A stretch of 64,000 bases of DNA from an uncultured Eubacteriales bacterium (GTDB lineage: Bacteria > Bacillota > Clostridia > Christensenellales > Aristaeellaceae), in assembly GCA_900320085.1 (NCBI GenBank), contig ONRC01000012.1, positions 41,797-105,796 of the forward strand. Direction: 5' to 3'. The translations under genes were made by a program, and so were the position numbers. This document shows, piece after piece, positions 18,185 to 26,120 of the stretch. The notes beneath the pieces are model-generated. The model saw only the letters and a program-made list of their open reading frames with translations, did not search any database and had not been told where the DNA came from. Position 1 is the first letter of the stretch; each line of letters begins with the position of its first letter.

Positions 18185-18913
18185 TTATGAACCCAAATAC
18201 GCCTTTTGTACCGCGTCGTTATGCAGCAGCTCCTGGGCGGGGCCCTGCATGGTGATCACGCCGGTTTCCATCACGTAAGCCCGGTCAGCCACGGCCAGGG
18301 CCATCTGGGCGTTCTGCTCCACCAGCAGAATGGTGACGCCGGACTGGTGCAGCTCGGTAATGATATCGAAGATCTGCTCCACCAAAATGGGTGCCAGGCC
18401 CATGGAGGGCTCGTCCAGCATCAGCAGCTTGGGCCGGGACATGAGTGCCCGGGCCATGGCCAGCATTTGCTGTTCGCCGCCGGACAGCGTGCCGGCGATC
18501 TGCCGTTCGCGCTCCTTGAGGCGGGGGAAGCGCTGGAACATTTCGTCCAGGGACGCGGGGATTTCGGCAGGGTCGCGGCTGTACGCGCCCATTTCCAGGT
18601 TTTCCTTCACGGTCATCTGCTGGAAAATCCGCCGTCCCTCGGGGCACAGGCTCAGGCCCTTGGGTACGATCTTGGACGCCCCCAGGCCATTCAGCACCGC
18701 GCCGTGCAGTTCGACGGTACCCTGCCGGGGCTTGAGCAGCCCGGCAATGGTGTTCAGGGTGGTGGACTTGCCCGCGCCATTGGCCCCGATCAGCGTCACG
18801 ATCTCGTTTTCATGCACCTCCAGGGAAATCCCCTTGATGGCGTGGATGGCCCCGTAATACACATGCAGGTCGTTGACCCGCAGAAGGGGAGCAGCGTTCT
18901 GAACTTCGCTCAT
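18185..18913 (-). CDS. livF: Branched-chain amino-acid ABC transporter ATP-binding protein LivF
   Basis: A 242-residue ATPase with Walker A GANGAGKST, signature LSGGEQQMLAMARALM, Walker B LLMLDEPSMGLAP and the family-typical LVEQNAQMALAVADRAYVMETG. It powers import together with LivG at the LivH/LivM channel. The start at 18913 is supported by GGAGGG upstream and by a four-base overlap with the livG stop. It is the last gene of the five-gene minus-strand liv operon. Confidence 0.95.
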   Translation of the reverse strand: MSEVQNAAPLLRVNDLHVYYGAIHAIKGISLEVHENEIVTLIGANGAGKSTTLNTIAGLLKPRQGTVELHGAVLNGLGASKIVPKGLSLCPEGRRIFQQMTVKENLEMGAYSRDPAEIPASLDEMFQRFPRLKERERQIAGTLSGGEQQMLAMARALMSRPKLLMLDEPSMGLAPILVEQIFDIITELHQSGVTILLVEQNAQMALAVADRAYVMETGVITMQGPAQELLHNDAVQKAYLGS

Positions 18914-19770
18914 GCCTGACCCTCCTTCTTTTTGCCCAGATAGGCTTCGATGACCACGGGGTTCTGCTGAATCTCGCTGGCAGTGCCCTTGGCGATGACG
19001 CGGCCGAAGTTCAGCACGCAAATGCCCTCGCACACGCCCATGACCAGGTTCATGTCGTGCTCGATCAGCAGGATGGCGATCTGGAACTGGTCGCGGATCT
19101 TGGCGATGTTCTCCATCAGCTCTTCGGTTTCACGGGGGTTCATGCCTGCCGCCGGTTCGTCCAGCAGCAGGAGCTTGGGGTTCGTCGCCAGGGCGCGCAC
19201 AATTTCCAGCCTGCGCTGCACGCCGTAAGGCAGGCTGCCCGCCCGCTCGTCGGCCAGGTTTTCCATGCCGAAGATGTGCAGCAGCTCCAGGGCCTTTTCG
19301 TGCTGCCGGTTCTCCTGAATCCAATAGCGGGGCAGGCGCAGGATGCCGCTGAACATGTCGTACTTGATGTTGTTGTGCAGGCCGATGCGCACGTTTTCCT
19401 CCACCGTCATGTTGTCAAACAGGCGGATATTCTGGAACGTGCGGGCGATGCCCAGCTTGGACGCCTGGGCGATGCCCAGGCCGTGCAGGTCGCGGCCATT
19501 GATCAGGGTCGCGCCGCTGGTGGGCTCATACACCTTCGTGATCAAATTAAAGACGGTGGTTTTCCCGGCGCCGTTGGGGCCGATCAGCCCGGCGATTTCA
19601 GTCTTGCCGATGGTCAGATTAAAGTCGTCCACGGCCTTCAGGCCGCCGAATTCAATGCCCAGGTGACGGGTTTCCAATACAGGAATCTCGTTGATGTCGC
19701 GCTCGGGCACGATGCTGTTGGTTGGCACGGGCACCATCTTGGTGGTGGAATGATGCTTCTGCTGGCTCAT
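18910..19770 (-). CDS. livG: Branched-chain amino-acid ABC transporter ATP-binding protein LivG
   Basis: A 286-residue ATPase with Walker A GPNGAGKTT, a Q-loop in ARTFQNIRLF, signature LPYGVQRRLEI (a LivG-type variant), Walker B LLLLDEPAAGMNP and LLIEHDMNLVMGVCE. About 30 residues precede the ABC domain, which is slightly longer than usual. The start overlaps the livM stop by four bases. It partners with LivF. Confidence 0.95.
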   Translation of the reverse strand: MSQQKHHSTTKMVPVPTNSIVPERDINEIPVLETRHLGIEFGGLKAVDDFNLTIGKTEIAGLIGPNGAGKTTVFNLITKVYEPTSGATLINGRDLHGLGIAQASKLGIARTFQNIRLFDNMTVEENVRIGLHNNIKYDMFSGILRLPRYWIQENRQHEKALELLHIFGMENLADERAGSLPYGVQRRLEIVRALATNPKLLLLDEPAAGMNPRETEELMENIAKIRDQFQIAILLIEHDMNLVMGVCEGICVLNFGRVIAKGTASEIQQNPVVIEAYLGKKKEGQA

Positions 19771-20834
19771 TGCGCGTCACCTCCCGTAGTTTCCCTGCGC
19801 TTGAAGGGAGCGATCAGCCGGTTCAGGAAGGAGCGGATGGTGGGGTTGTTGGTAAAGATCATCACCAGGATCAGCACCACCGCGTAGACCAGCATCCGGT
19901 AATCCGCGAAGGCGCGGAGCATTTCGGGCAGGATGGTCAGCAACGTGGCGGAAATGACGCTGCCTAGCACGTTGCCCAGGCCGCCCAGCACCACGAACAC
20001 CAGCACGTTGATGCTCTGGTTGAAGGTGAACTGGGTGGGAACGACAGTAGACGAATTCAGCCCATACAGCGCTCCGGCCATGCCCGCCAGCACAGCCGCG
20101 GTGACGAAGGCCATCATCTTGTACTTGGTCACGTTCACGCCCATGGATTCCGCTGCAATGCGGTTATCGCGGCAGGCCTTGATGGCCCGGCCCGCCCGGG
20201 AGTTGACCAGGTTCAGCACCACGAACAAAGTAATCAAAACGAGGATGAAACCGGCGGTGAAGGTGGAGATGGGCTTGATTTTCACCGCGCCTTTGGCCCC
20301 GTCCACCAGCATGGTGATGCCCTCGGGCAGCTTCTTGTTCAGGAAGGAGCCGTACAGCCGCCCATCCCCAGTGCCGATGTAGAGCACGTTCACCAGGTTG
20401 CGGATGATTTCACCGAAAGCCAGCGTCACGATGGCCAGATAGTCGCCCCGCAGACGCAGCACGGGGATACCGATCACCGCCCCGACGATGCCCGCCAGCA
20501 GGCCCCCCGCCACAATGGCGACGACCAGCCGCAGGGTGGTATCCTGAATATCATACACGTGCAGCAGCAATCCGCTCACCACCGCGCCGGTGTACGCGCC
20601 CACGCTCATGAACCCGGCATGGCCCAGGGACAGTTCTCCCGAAATGCCGATCACCAGGTTCAGCGACACCGCCATCACGATCCAGCAGCAGATGGGCACC
20701 AGCTGGCCCTTCAGGGAGCGGGTGATGGTCTTGTTGGCGATCATGGACTGCAGGATGAAAAACGCCCCGATCACCAGCGCGAAGGTGACGATATTGTAAA
20801 TCAGCTTGTTGCGCTTGGCTTTTGTCAGTTTCAT
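19767..20834 (-). CDS. livM: Branched-chain amino-acid ABC transporter permease LivM
   Basis: A 355-residue integral membrane permease with about nine hydrophobic segments. Family motifs are SLNLVIGISGELSLGHAGFMSVGAYTGA (the LivM/LivH signature), IPVLRLRGDYLAIVTLAFGEIIR and the EAA-like segment NRIAAESMGVNVTKYKMMAF. It pairs with LivH to form the channel. It starts four bases after the livH stop. Confidence 0.95.
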   Translation of the reverse strand: MKLTKAKRNKLIYNIVTFALVIGAFFILQSMIANKTITRSLKGQLVPICCWIVMAVSLNLVIGISGELSLGHAGFMSVGAYTGAVVSGLLLHVYDIQDTTLRLVVAIVAGGLLAGIVGAVIGIPVLRLRGDYLAIVTLAFGEIIRNLVNVLYIGTGDGRLYGSFLNKKLPEGITMLVDGAKGAVKIKPISTFTAGFILVLITLFVVLNLVNSRAGRAIKACRDNRIAAESMGVNVTKYKMMAFVTAAVLAGMAGALYGLNSSTVVPTQFTFNQSINVLVFVVLGGLGNVLGSVISATLLTILPEMLRAFADYRMLVYAVVLILVMIFTNNPTIRSFLNRLIAPFKRRETTGGDAQ

Positions 20835-20838
20835 ACCG

Positions 20839-21717
20839 TCACACCTTCTCTCTCACCGGCTTGCCCAGCAGTCCGGAGGGCTTCACCAGCAGCACCACGA
20901 TCAGCACGGCGAACACGATGGCGTCCCCCAGCTCGGTGGAGATATACGCCTTGCCGAAAATCTCGATCACGCCCAGCAGCACGCCGCCCAGCATGGCCCC
21001 GGGAATGGACCCGATGCCGCCGAACACAGCAGCGGTGAACGCCTTAATACCCGGCATGGAACCGGTGGTCGGCTGCAAAATGGGATAGGACGAGCAAAGC
21101 AGCACGCCCGCAATCGCCGCCAGCGCGGAGCCGATGGCGAAGGTGACGGAGATCGTGCGGTTCACGTTGATGCCCATGAGCTCTGCCGCGCCCCGGTCCT
21201 CGCTGACGCAGCGCATGGCCTTGCCCATCTTGGTTTTCGCCGTGAACAGCGTCAGCGCGATCATAATGACCACATTGGCCAGGATGGTGTAGATGGTGGC
21301 GCTGGAGATATTCAGCCCGCCGATATGCAGGATGGAGCTGTTGATGAACGTGCGGGGGAAGGACTTGGGATTCGCCCCCCAGATCATCAGCGCCACATTC
21401 TGCAGCAGGTAGCTCATGCCGATGGCCGTGATCAGCACCGCCAGGCTCGCCGCCTGCCGCAGCGGACGGTACGCCAGCCCCTCGATGGTGATACCCAAGA
21501 CAGTGCACACCGCCATTGCGGCCAGGATCGCCACGATGGGCGGCAGGCCCCAGTATTGCAGCCCGCAGAAAGCGATATACGCGCCCACCATGATAATGTC
21601 GCCGTGGGCGAAGTTCAGCATCTTGGCAATGCCGTACACCATCGTATACCCCAGCGCGATGATGGCGTAAATGCTGCCCAGGCTGAGCCCGTTCATCAGG
21701 TTATCCAGAAAAATCAT
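20839..21717 (-). CDS. livH: Branched-chain amino-acid ABC transporter permease LivH
   Basis: A 292-residue permease beginning MIFLDNLMNGLSLGSIYAII, the standard LivH start. Other motifs are MLNFAHGDIIMVGAY, ISYLLQ-type membrane segments and VFGGIGSIPGAMLGG near the end. An open frame extends about 80 codons upstream but covers a hairpin repeat (21749-21854) and is not protein-like, so 21717 is chosen. The Shine-Dalgarno (GGGGGA) is only moderate. The 275-base space to livJ holds a terminator, so the membrane genes may be expressed below livJ. Confidence 0.94.
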   Translation of the reverse strand: MIFLDNLMNGLSLGSIYAIIALGYTMVYGIAKMLNFAHGDIIMVGAYIAFCGLQYWGLPPIVAILAAMAVCTVLGITIEGLAYRPLRQAASLAVLITAIGMSYLLQNVALMIWGANPKSFPRTFINSSILHIGGLNISSATIYTILANVVIMIALTLFTAKTKMGKAMRCVSEDRGAAELMGINVNRTISVTFAIGSALAAIAGVLLCSSYPILQPTTGSMPGIKAFTAAVFGGIGSIPGAMLGGVLLGVIEIFGKAYISTELGDAIVFAVLIVVLLVKPSGLLGKPVREKV

Positions 21718-21748
21718 GCTGTCGCATCCCCCGATATGAGTTTTTTCT

Positions 21749-21854
21749 GGGGGGAACCGCTCTTTGGAAACCTCATCCGGCCCTACGGGCCACCTTCCCC
21801 TGACAGGGGAAGGCTGAGAACGGTTTTCCCCAGACCCCCTTCCGAGAAAGCCAT
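21749..21854. repeat. Inverted-repeat element, family 3 (copy 1, nested module)
   Basis: GGGGGGAACCGCTCTTTGG on the left pairs with GAACGGTTTTCCCC on the right, followed by AGACCCCCTTCCGAGAAAGCC. The same arrangement occurs at 30485-30551. This copy has an inserted CACCTTCCCCTGACAGGGGAAGG hairpin, a module also seen in the 28.6 kb element. Confidence 0.7.
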
Positions 21855-21910
21855 AAGGGGGTATAATACATCCTTGGTTCCTGTTTGTAGGAAAAAACGA
21901 TTGCTGAATT

Positions 21911-21953
21911 AAACGAAAAGGCGGGACTGGCCCGAAATCCCGGGCCAGCCCGC
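21911..21953 (-). terminator. Terminator after livJ
   Basis: On the minus strand GCGGGCTGGCCCG and CGGGCCAGTCCCGC form a long GC-rich stem followed by CTTTTCGTTT. It lies about 40 bases past the livJ stop. It would reduce read-through into livH, a common way to make more binding protein than permease. Confidence 0.75.
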
Positions 21954-21992
21954 TGTCATTCACAAATCGGAATGAATCAATACGCAGATGGA

Positions 21993-23120
21993 TTATTCAA
22001 ACACGTATTCGCCATTGACGATGGTGGCGGCCATAGGCGTCTTGGTGACGGCGCCGGTTTCGTCCCAGGTCATGGAGCCCGTGATGCCGTCCACGGTGAT
22101 TTCCTGGATGGCGGCGATCAGCAGATCGCAGGCTTCCTCAGCGCTCATTTCGGCGGTGATGCCGGCCTTTTCAGCCGCAGCCACCAGGATGTAGATGCCG
22201 TCGTAAGCGTCCGCCGCAAACTGGATCGGGGTCTCATTGTAAGCGGCCTGATACTTGGTGACGAAATTAACCACCTTTTCATCGGTGGAGGTCGCCACGA
22301 AGGGGGTCAGCAGCATGACGCCCTCGGCCAGGCTGGTGTCGAAGCCTTCCACGCTCAGGATGCCGTCCATGCCGTCCACGCCGAAGAAGATGGGCTTGTA
22401 GGCTTTGTCAGCGGCGGTCTTGAGGATCATGGAAGCGGGGGTGTAATAGATGGGCAGGAACACGATGTCCGCGCCTGCGTTCTGGGCGTCGGCCACCTGC
22501 ACGGTGAAGTCGGTGGTTTCATCGGTGAAGGTGGTTTCGGACACGATTTCCAGGCCCAGTTCCTGAGCGGTGGGCACGAAGGTGTCGCGGATACCGGTGG
22601 AATACACGTCGGCGTTGTTATAGATCACGGCGATCTTCTGACCCAGCTTGTGCTCGGCGATGTACTGCGCGGAAGCCTTGCCCTGGTTGGGGTCGGTGAA
22701 GCAGATCTGGAACACGTTGTCCTTGTCCTCGATGACGGCGGTGGAGGAGGCGGAGGGGGTCAGGAAGAACACGCGGTCGGTGTAGCCCTGAGCGCCCGCG
22801 GCTTCGCAGGGCTTAGAGGTGGTGGTGCCCAGGATCATCTGCGCGCCGGCGTCCAGCGCGGCGTTGTAGGCGTTGATGACCTTTTCCACGTTGTGCTCGT
22901 CGTCTTCGTTGATCAGTTCGACCTTATACTTGCCGCCCGCCTCGTTGATTTCAGCGGCGGCGACCTCCGCGCCGTGCAGGGTGGCCAGGCCGTACAGGGC
23001 GGCCGCGCCGGTAGTGGGGCCGATATGGGCGATCTTGAGGGTAATGGCGTCTTCCGCCACGGCGGAAACAACGCTCAGCAGCATGGCAAGCGCCATCATA
23101 AGAGCAACCAGTTTCTTCAT
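21993..23120 (-). CDS. livJ: Branched-chain amino-acid ABC transporter substrate-binding protein LivJ
   Basis: A 375-residue periplasmic-binding-fold protein (Peripla_BP_6) with a signal peptide MKKLVALMMALAMLLSVVSA. The mature part starts ITLKIAHIGPTTGAAALYG and contains YIAEHKLGQKIAVIYNNADVYSTG. The signal peptide has no lipobox cysteine, which is unusual for a Gram-positive binding protein. How it stays at the membrane is unclear. AAGGAGG precedes the ATG by ten bases. It is the first gene of the liv operon, with its own promoter at 23199-23227. Confidence 0.94.
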   Translation of the reverse strand: MKKLVALMMALAMLLSVVSAVAEDAITLKIAHIGPTTGAAALYGLATLHGAEVAAAEINEAGGKYKVELINEDDEHNVEKVINAYNAALDAGAQMILGTTTSKPCEAAGAQGYTDRVFFLTPSASSTAVIEDKDNVFQICFTDPNQGKASAQYIAEHKLGQKIAVIYNNADVYSTGIRDTFVPTAQELGLEIVSETTFTDETTDFTVQVADAQNAGADIVFLPIYYTPASMILKTAADKAYKPIFFGVDGMDGILSVEGFDTSLAEGVMLLTPFVATSTDEKVVNFVTKYQAAYNETPIQFAADAYDGIYILVAAAEKAGITAEMSAEEACDLLIAAIQEITVDGITGSMTWDETGAVTKTPMAATIVNGEYVFE

Positions 23121-23198
23121 AACAAAATTCCTCCTTGCAAAAACTTTCGGCGGGCGGAAAACGTTCATGCTTCCTCCCGGAGAAATCGTGTATGCTTT

Positions 23199-23227
23199 AT
23201 TATAAGAAAAAACCCCCTCTGTCGCAA
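23199..23227 (-). promoter_or_regulatory. Promoter of livJ / liv operon
   Basis: On the minus strand TTGCGA and a perfect TATAAT are separated by 17 bases, about 80 bases before the livJ start. Confidence 0.75.
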
Positions 23228-23321
23228 GGGGGAAAAGTGTCTTTTCGGTGTACTTTTCAGAAAAAAATCCGGTTTTTGATCGGGGCATGCCGCTTTGCAG
23301 ATGTTCAGCCGAGTTCAATAA

Positions 23322-23495
23322 AGGGCGCTTTAACGCTGGAAAGAGAGTACAGAGCTAAGAAAAGAGTACAGAGTGCAGAGTACAGAGTACAGATAATATA
23401 GAGGATCAAGAAACGGCATCCGGAATTGGTGATCAAAATAAATCTGAACTCTGCACTCTGTACTCTGAACTCTCTGTCCAACGTTAAAGTGCCCT
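23322..23495. repeat. MITE-like element, family 1 (copy 2, compact)
   Basis: The ends AGGGCGCTTTAACG (23322) and CGTTAAAGTGCCCT (ending 23495) are a 13/14 terminal inverted repeat. The core is GAGTACAGAGTGCAGAGTAC on the left and its partner CTGCACTCTGTACTCTGAAC on the right. At 174 bases it is the simplest copy and probably nearest the basic form of the family. Confidence 0.85.
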
Positions 23496-23515
23496 TTCAA
23501 AAACCGACTGAATGA

Positions 23516-25183
23516 TTATCCCTGGCAGTAATATTTTTCGGCAGTTTTCATCAGGTAGATATGCATCGCCACGTCGCAGGCCAGCAGCACCGCGGTCATG
23601 ATGAAGAAGTAGGGGATCATGGCGATTTCCCAGCGGAATACCAGGAAATAGGTCAGCACGCCCAGGGCGATCAGCAGGGCCCAGCCGACGAACATGCTGA
23701 TGGCCGCGCCGAAGTTCTGTTTCATGGCTTCCTGCTCCGTCACCCAGTCCAGCTTGGGGTGCCTGATGTCCCGGGCCAGGCAGAAGCAGGAGGTGGCGTA
23801 GGTGTACAGGGCGCAGAGGATGAACGCCAGCGCTGCGTGCAGCGCTACCTGGGGCAGCAGTACCGCGATGGCGATTGCTCCCACCAGCACGCCCGCAATG
23901 GACAGCAGATACCCCACCGTCAGCTTGGACAGGATGATGGTTTTCGCGGACACAGGCAGAGCGTTCATGAAGTCGTGGCCCTTGCCCTCCCGGGACACGG
24001 CGGTGGACAGCGCGGGGTTCAGGCCCGCCATGTAGGCCATCACAGCGGTCACGATGGGCAAAATCCAGTCCATGTTGATCTGGGACAGCAATGCGGTCAT
24101 GCTCTCGCCCTCGCTGGTGATGGAGCGCTGGAACACGAAGTACATCATCACCACCATGAACGCGGGCATGAAGGCGGTGGGGAAGCTGTTGGTGGCGTAG
24201 GAGGGCACGCGGAGCAACTGTTTAAACTCCCGCATGCACAGCGCCTTGAAAGCGGAGCCGCCTGCGAAGGAAGCGTTTTTCGTGCCGCCCTTTTTGCGGG
24301 TTTCGGTAGGCGTTTCGCTTTGCAGCAGGCTCAGCTTCTGATACCAGAACCCGATGGCCCACACCGCCAGCACCATGGCGGCAGCGCTCGCCGCCAGGAA
24401 CAGCGCCAGCTGGCCCCAGTCGCCCAGGATGCCTTTGGCGGCCCAACCGGCGGGCGGGAACATGCGGGTCATGGCGGTGATACGGGCGGTGTTGCTCTGC
24501 ACGAACTGCTGCAGCAGCTCGGCGCTTTCGCCGCCGCCGCTGACCGCACCCATGTTGAAGGCCAGGAACATATAGGCCGCCAGGAACACGATGCCGCTGA
24601 CGGTGGCAATCGTGTCCCGGTGCTTCCACAGTGCGGAAAAGCGGATGAGCAGCGTGGACACAAAGGCAATGATGACGATAGGCAGCACCGGCGCGCCCAG
24701 CGCCGCCAGCAGCGCCCGGAGATAGAACAGCGGGTCAACGCCCACCTTGATGCCGTACAGGATGGCGGCGGGCAGCACGATAATCAGGCTGAACCCCACT
24801 TCGCTGATCCATACCTGGCACAGCTTGGCGCTCAGCACTGTGCGGGGTTTTACCGGCAGAGCGGCGATAAACGCGGCATCCCGGCCAAAGTAGAGGGAGC
24901 TCATGATAAAGAAGAAGCTCATCACCAGCGTGCCCAGCATGGTCAGGGTCACCGCCATGGACAGCAGCAGATCGGGCATCCCCATCTGAATCAGCACGTC
25001 CAGGATGGTTTTCTCCATGAAGTACAGGAACACCGCCAGGTAAACCATCAGCACGATCACGCCGAGAACTTTGAACACCGAGCGGCCCCGGTTGTTTTTG
25101 AATTCCGCTTTCAGGTTCTTTGGTTTCAGGTCGGCGTAGCGGGACAGCAGTTGCAGCCGCAGCAGCGCGAAAAAGCTCGTCAT
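23516..25183 (-). CDS. ABC-2-type exporter permease
   Basis: A 555-residue membrane protein with about twelve hydrophobic segments in two halves, as in the large fused ABC-2 permeases of Firmicutes. Notable stretches are FYFGRDAAFIAALPVKPRTVLSAK-like (residues about 100-125) and, in the second half, VSREGKGHDFMNALPVSAKTIILSK, the same permease motif repeated. It overlaps the ATPase gene upstream by four bases. Substrate is unknown; antimicrobial peptides, lipids and drugs are all possible. It sits between two unrelated transport operons. Confidence 0.85.
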   Translation of the reverse strand: MTSFFALLRLQLLSRYADLKPKNLKAEFKNNRGRSVFKVLGVIVLMVYLAVFLYFMEKTILDVLIQMGMPDLLLSMAVTLTMLGTLVMSFFFIMSSLYFGRDAAFIAALPVKPRTVLSAKLCQVWISEVGFSLIIVLPAAILYGIKVGVDPLFYLRALLAALGAPVLPIVIIAFVSTLLIRFSALWKHRDTIATVSGIVFLAAYMFLAFNMGAVSGGGESAELLQQFVQSNTARITAMTRMFPPAGWAAKGILGDWGQLALFLAASAAAMVLAVWAIGFWYQKLSLLQSETPTETRKKGGTKNASFAGGSAFKALCMREFKQLLRVPSYATNSFPTAFMPAFMVVMMYFVFQRSITSEGESMTALLSQINMDWILPIVTAVMAYMAGLNPALSTAVSREGKGHDFMNALPVSAKTIILSKLTVGYLLSIAGVLVGAIAIAVLLPQVALHAALAFILCALYTYATSCFCLARDIRHPKLDWVTEQEAMKQNFGAAISMFVGWALLIALGVLTYFLVFRWEIAMIPYFFIMTAVLLACDVAMHIYLMKTAEKYYCQG

Positions 25184-25917
25184 GCGTCCTCGCCTCCATC
25201 GTCGGTCAGCTCCAGGAACAGCTCTTCCAGGCTGGCCCCCACTTCGCCGGAGCGCAGCTCGTCCAGCGTGCCCTGGGCCACCAGCTGGCCGTGGGCGATC
25301 ACGCCGATGCGGGTGCACAGCTTTTCAGCCACCTCCAGCACGTGGGTGGAGAAGAACACGGTGTTGCCCGCTTCGCAGTGGCGCTGCATTTCTTCCTTCA
25401 GCAGGTGCGCCGCCCGGGGGTCCAGGCCGCCCAGGGGCTCATCCAGAATCCACACCGGCGGATTGTGGATCAGCGCGCCGATGACCACCAGCTTTTGCTT
25501 CATGCCCTTGGAGTAGGAGCGGATCTGGTTGTTGATGGCGTCCTCCAGGGAGAAAATGTCCAGGTACTTTTCGATGTGCGCCTTCCGCTGGGCGGCGCTG
25601 ACCTGGTACACGTCGGCCATGAAGTTCAGGTATTCCAGGCCGCTCAGCCGGTCATACAGGTCGTTGCCGTCCGGCACGAAGCCGATCAGCCGCTGGGCCT
25701 CCAGGCGTTCCGCCGCCAGGTCGTGTCCCGCCATGGTGATACTGCCCTGGTCGGGCTTTAAAATACCGGTCATCATTTTAATGGTGGTGGTTTTGCCCGC
25801 GCCGTTGGGGCCGATAAAGCCGAACAGCTCGCCGCCGCTGACGTGCAGCGTCAGGTCGTCCACCGCCCGCTTTCCGTTCTTGGCATAGGTTTTGGTAATA
25901 TGCTGCAAATCAATCAT
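25180..25917 (-). CDS. ABC transporter ATP-binding protein (exporter)
   Basis: A 245-residue ATPase with Walker A GPNGAGKTT, signature SYSKGMKQKLVVIGAL, Walker B VWILDEPLGGLDP and H-loop FSTHVLEVAEKLC. The pattern is that of ABC-2-type exporters (CcmA/NatA-like). The start at 25917 is preferred over 25926 because AGGAGG then has normal spacing. It forms a two-gene unit with the permease that follows. Confidence 0.92.
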   Translation of the reverse strand: MIDLQHITKTYAKNGKRAVDDLTLHVSGGELFGFIGPNGAGKTTTIKMMTGILKPDQGSITMAGHDLAAERLEAQRLIGFVPDGNDLYDRLSGLEYLNFMADVYQVSAAQRKAHIEKYLDIFSLEDAINNQIRSYSKGMKQKLVVIGALIHNPPVWILDEPLGGLDPRAAHLLKEEMQRHCEAGNTVFFSTHVLEVAEKLCTRIGVIAHGQLVAQGTLDELRSGEVGASLEELFLELTDDGGEDA

Positions 25918-25952
25918 AAAAATCATTTCCTCCTGTTCTCTTGGTTGTGCCT

Positions 25953-25981
25953 ATCATACCAGTAGGACAGAAAAATGACAA
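25953..25981 (-). promoter_or_regulatory. Promoter of the ABC exporter operon
   Basis: TTGTCA and TATGAT on the minus strand are separated by 17 bases, 36 bases before the ATPase start. Confidence 0.65.
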
Positions 25982-26120
25982 GAGGCTTTGCCCCAAAGAT
26001 ACAGTTTTGCGGCTGAAATGACAACCTTCGAGCATCCAATTGGAAAACCATACCAGCGTAAGCTCCGCCCTTTTCCGGGCATACTTTCCAAATGAAGAAA
26101 CGCAAGGGGAGGCTTCGGCG

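Noticed and set aside
23561..25516. 650-codon plus-strand open frame
   Set aside because: It lies opposite the ABC-2 permease and ATPase genes, is His/Gln-rich and has no protein pattern. It is a shadow of GC-rich codons.
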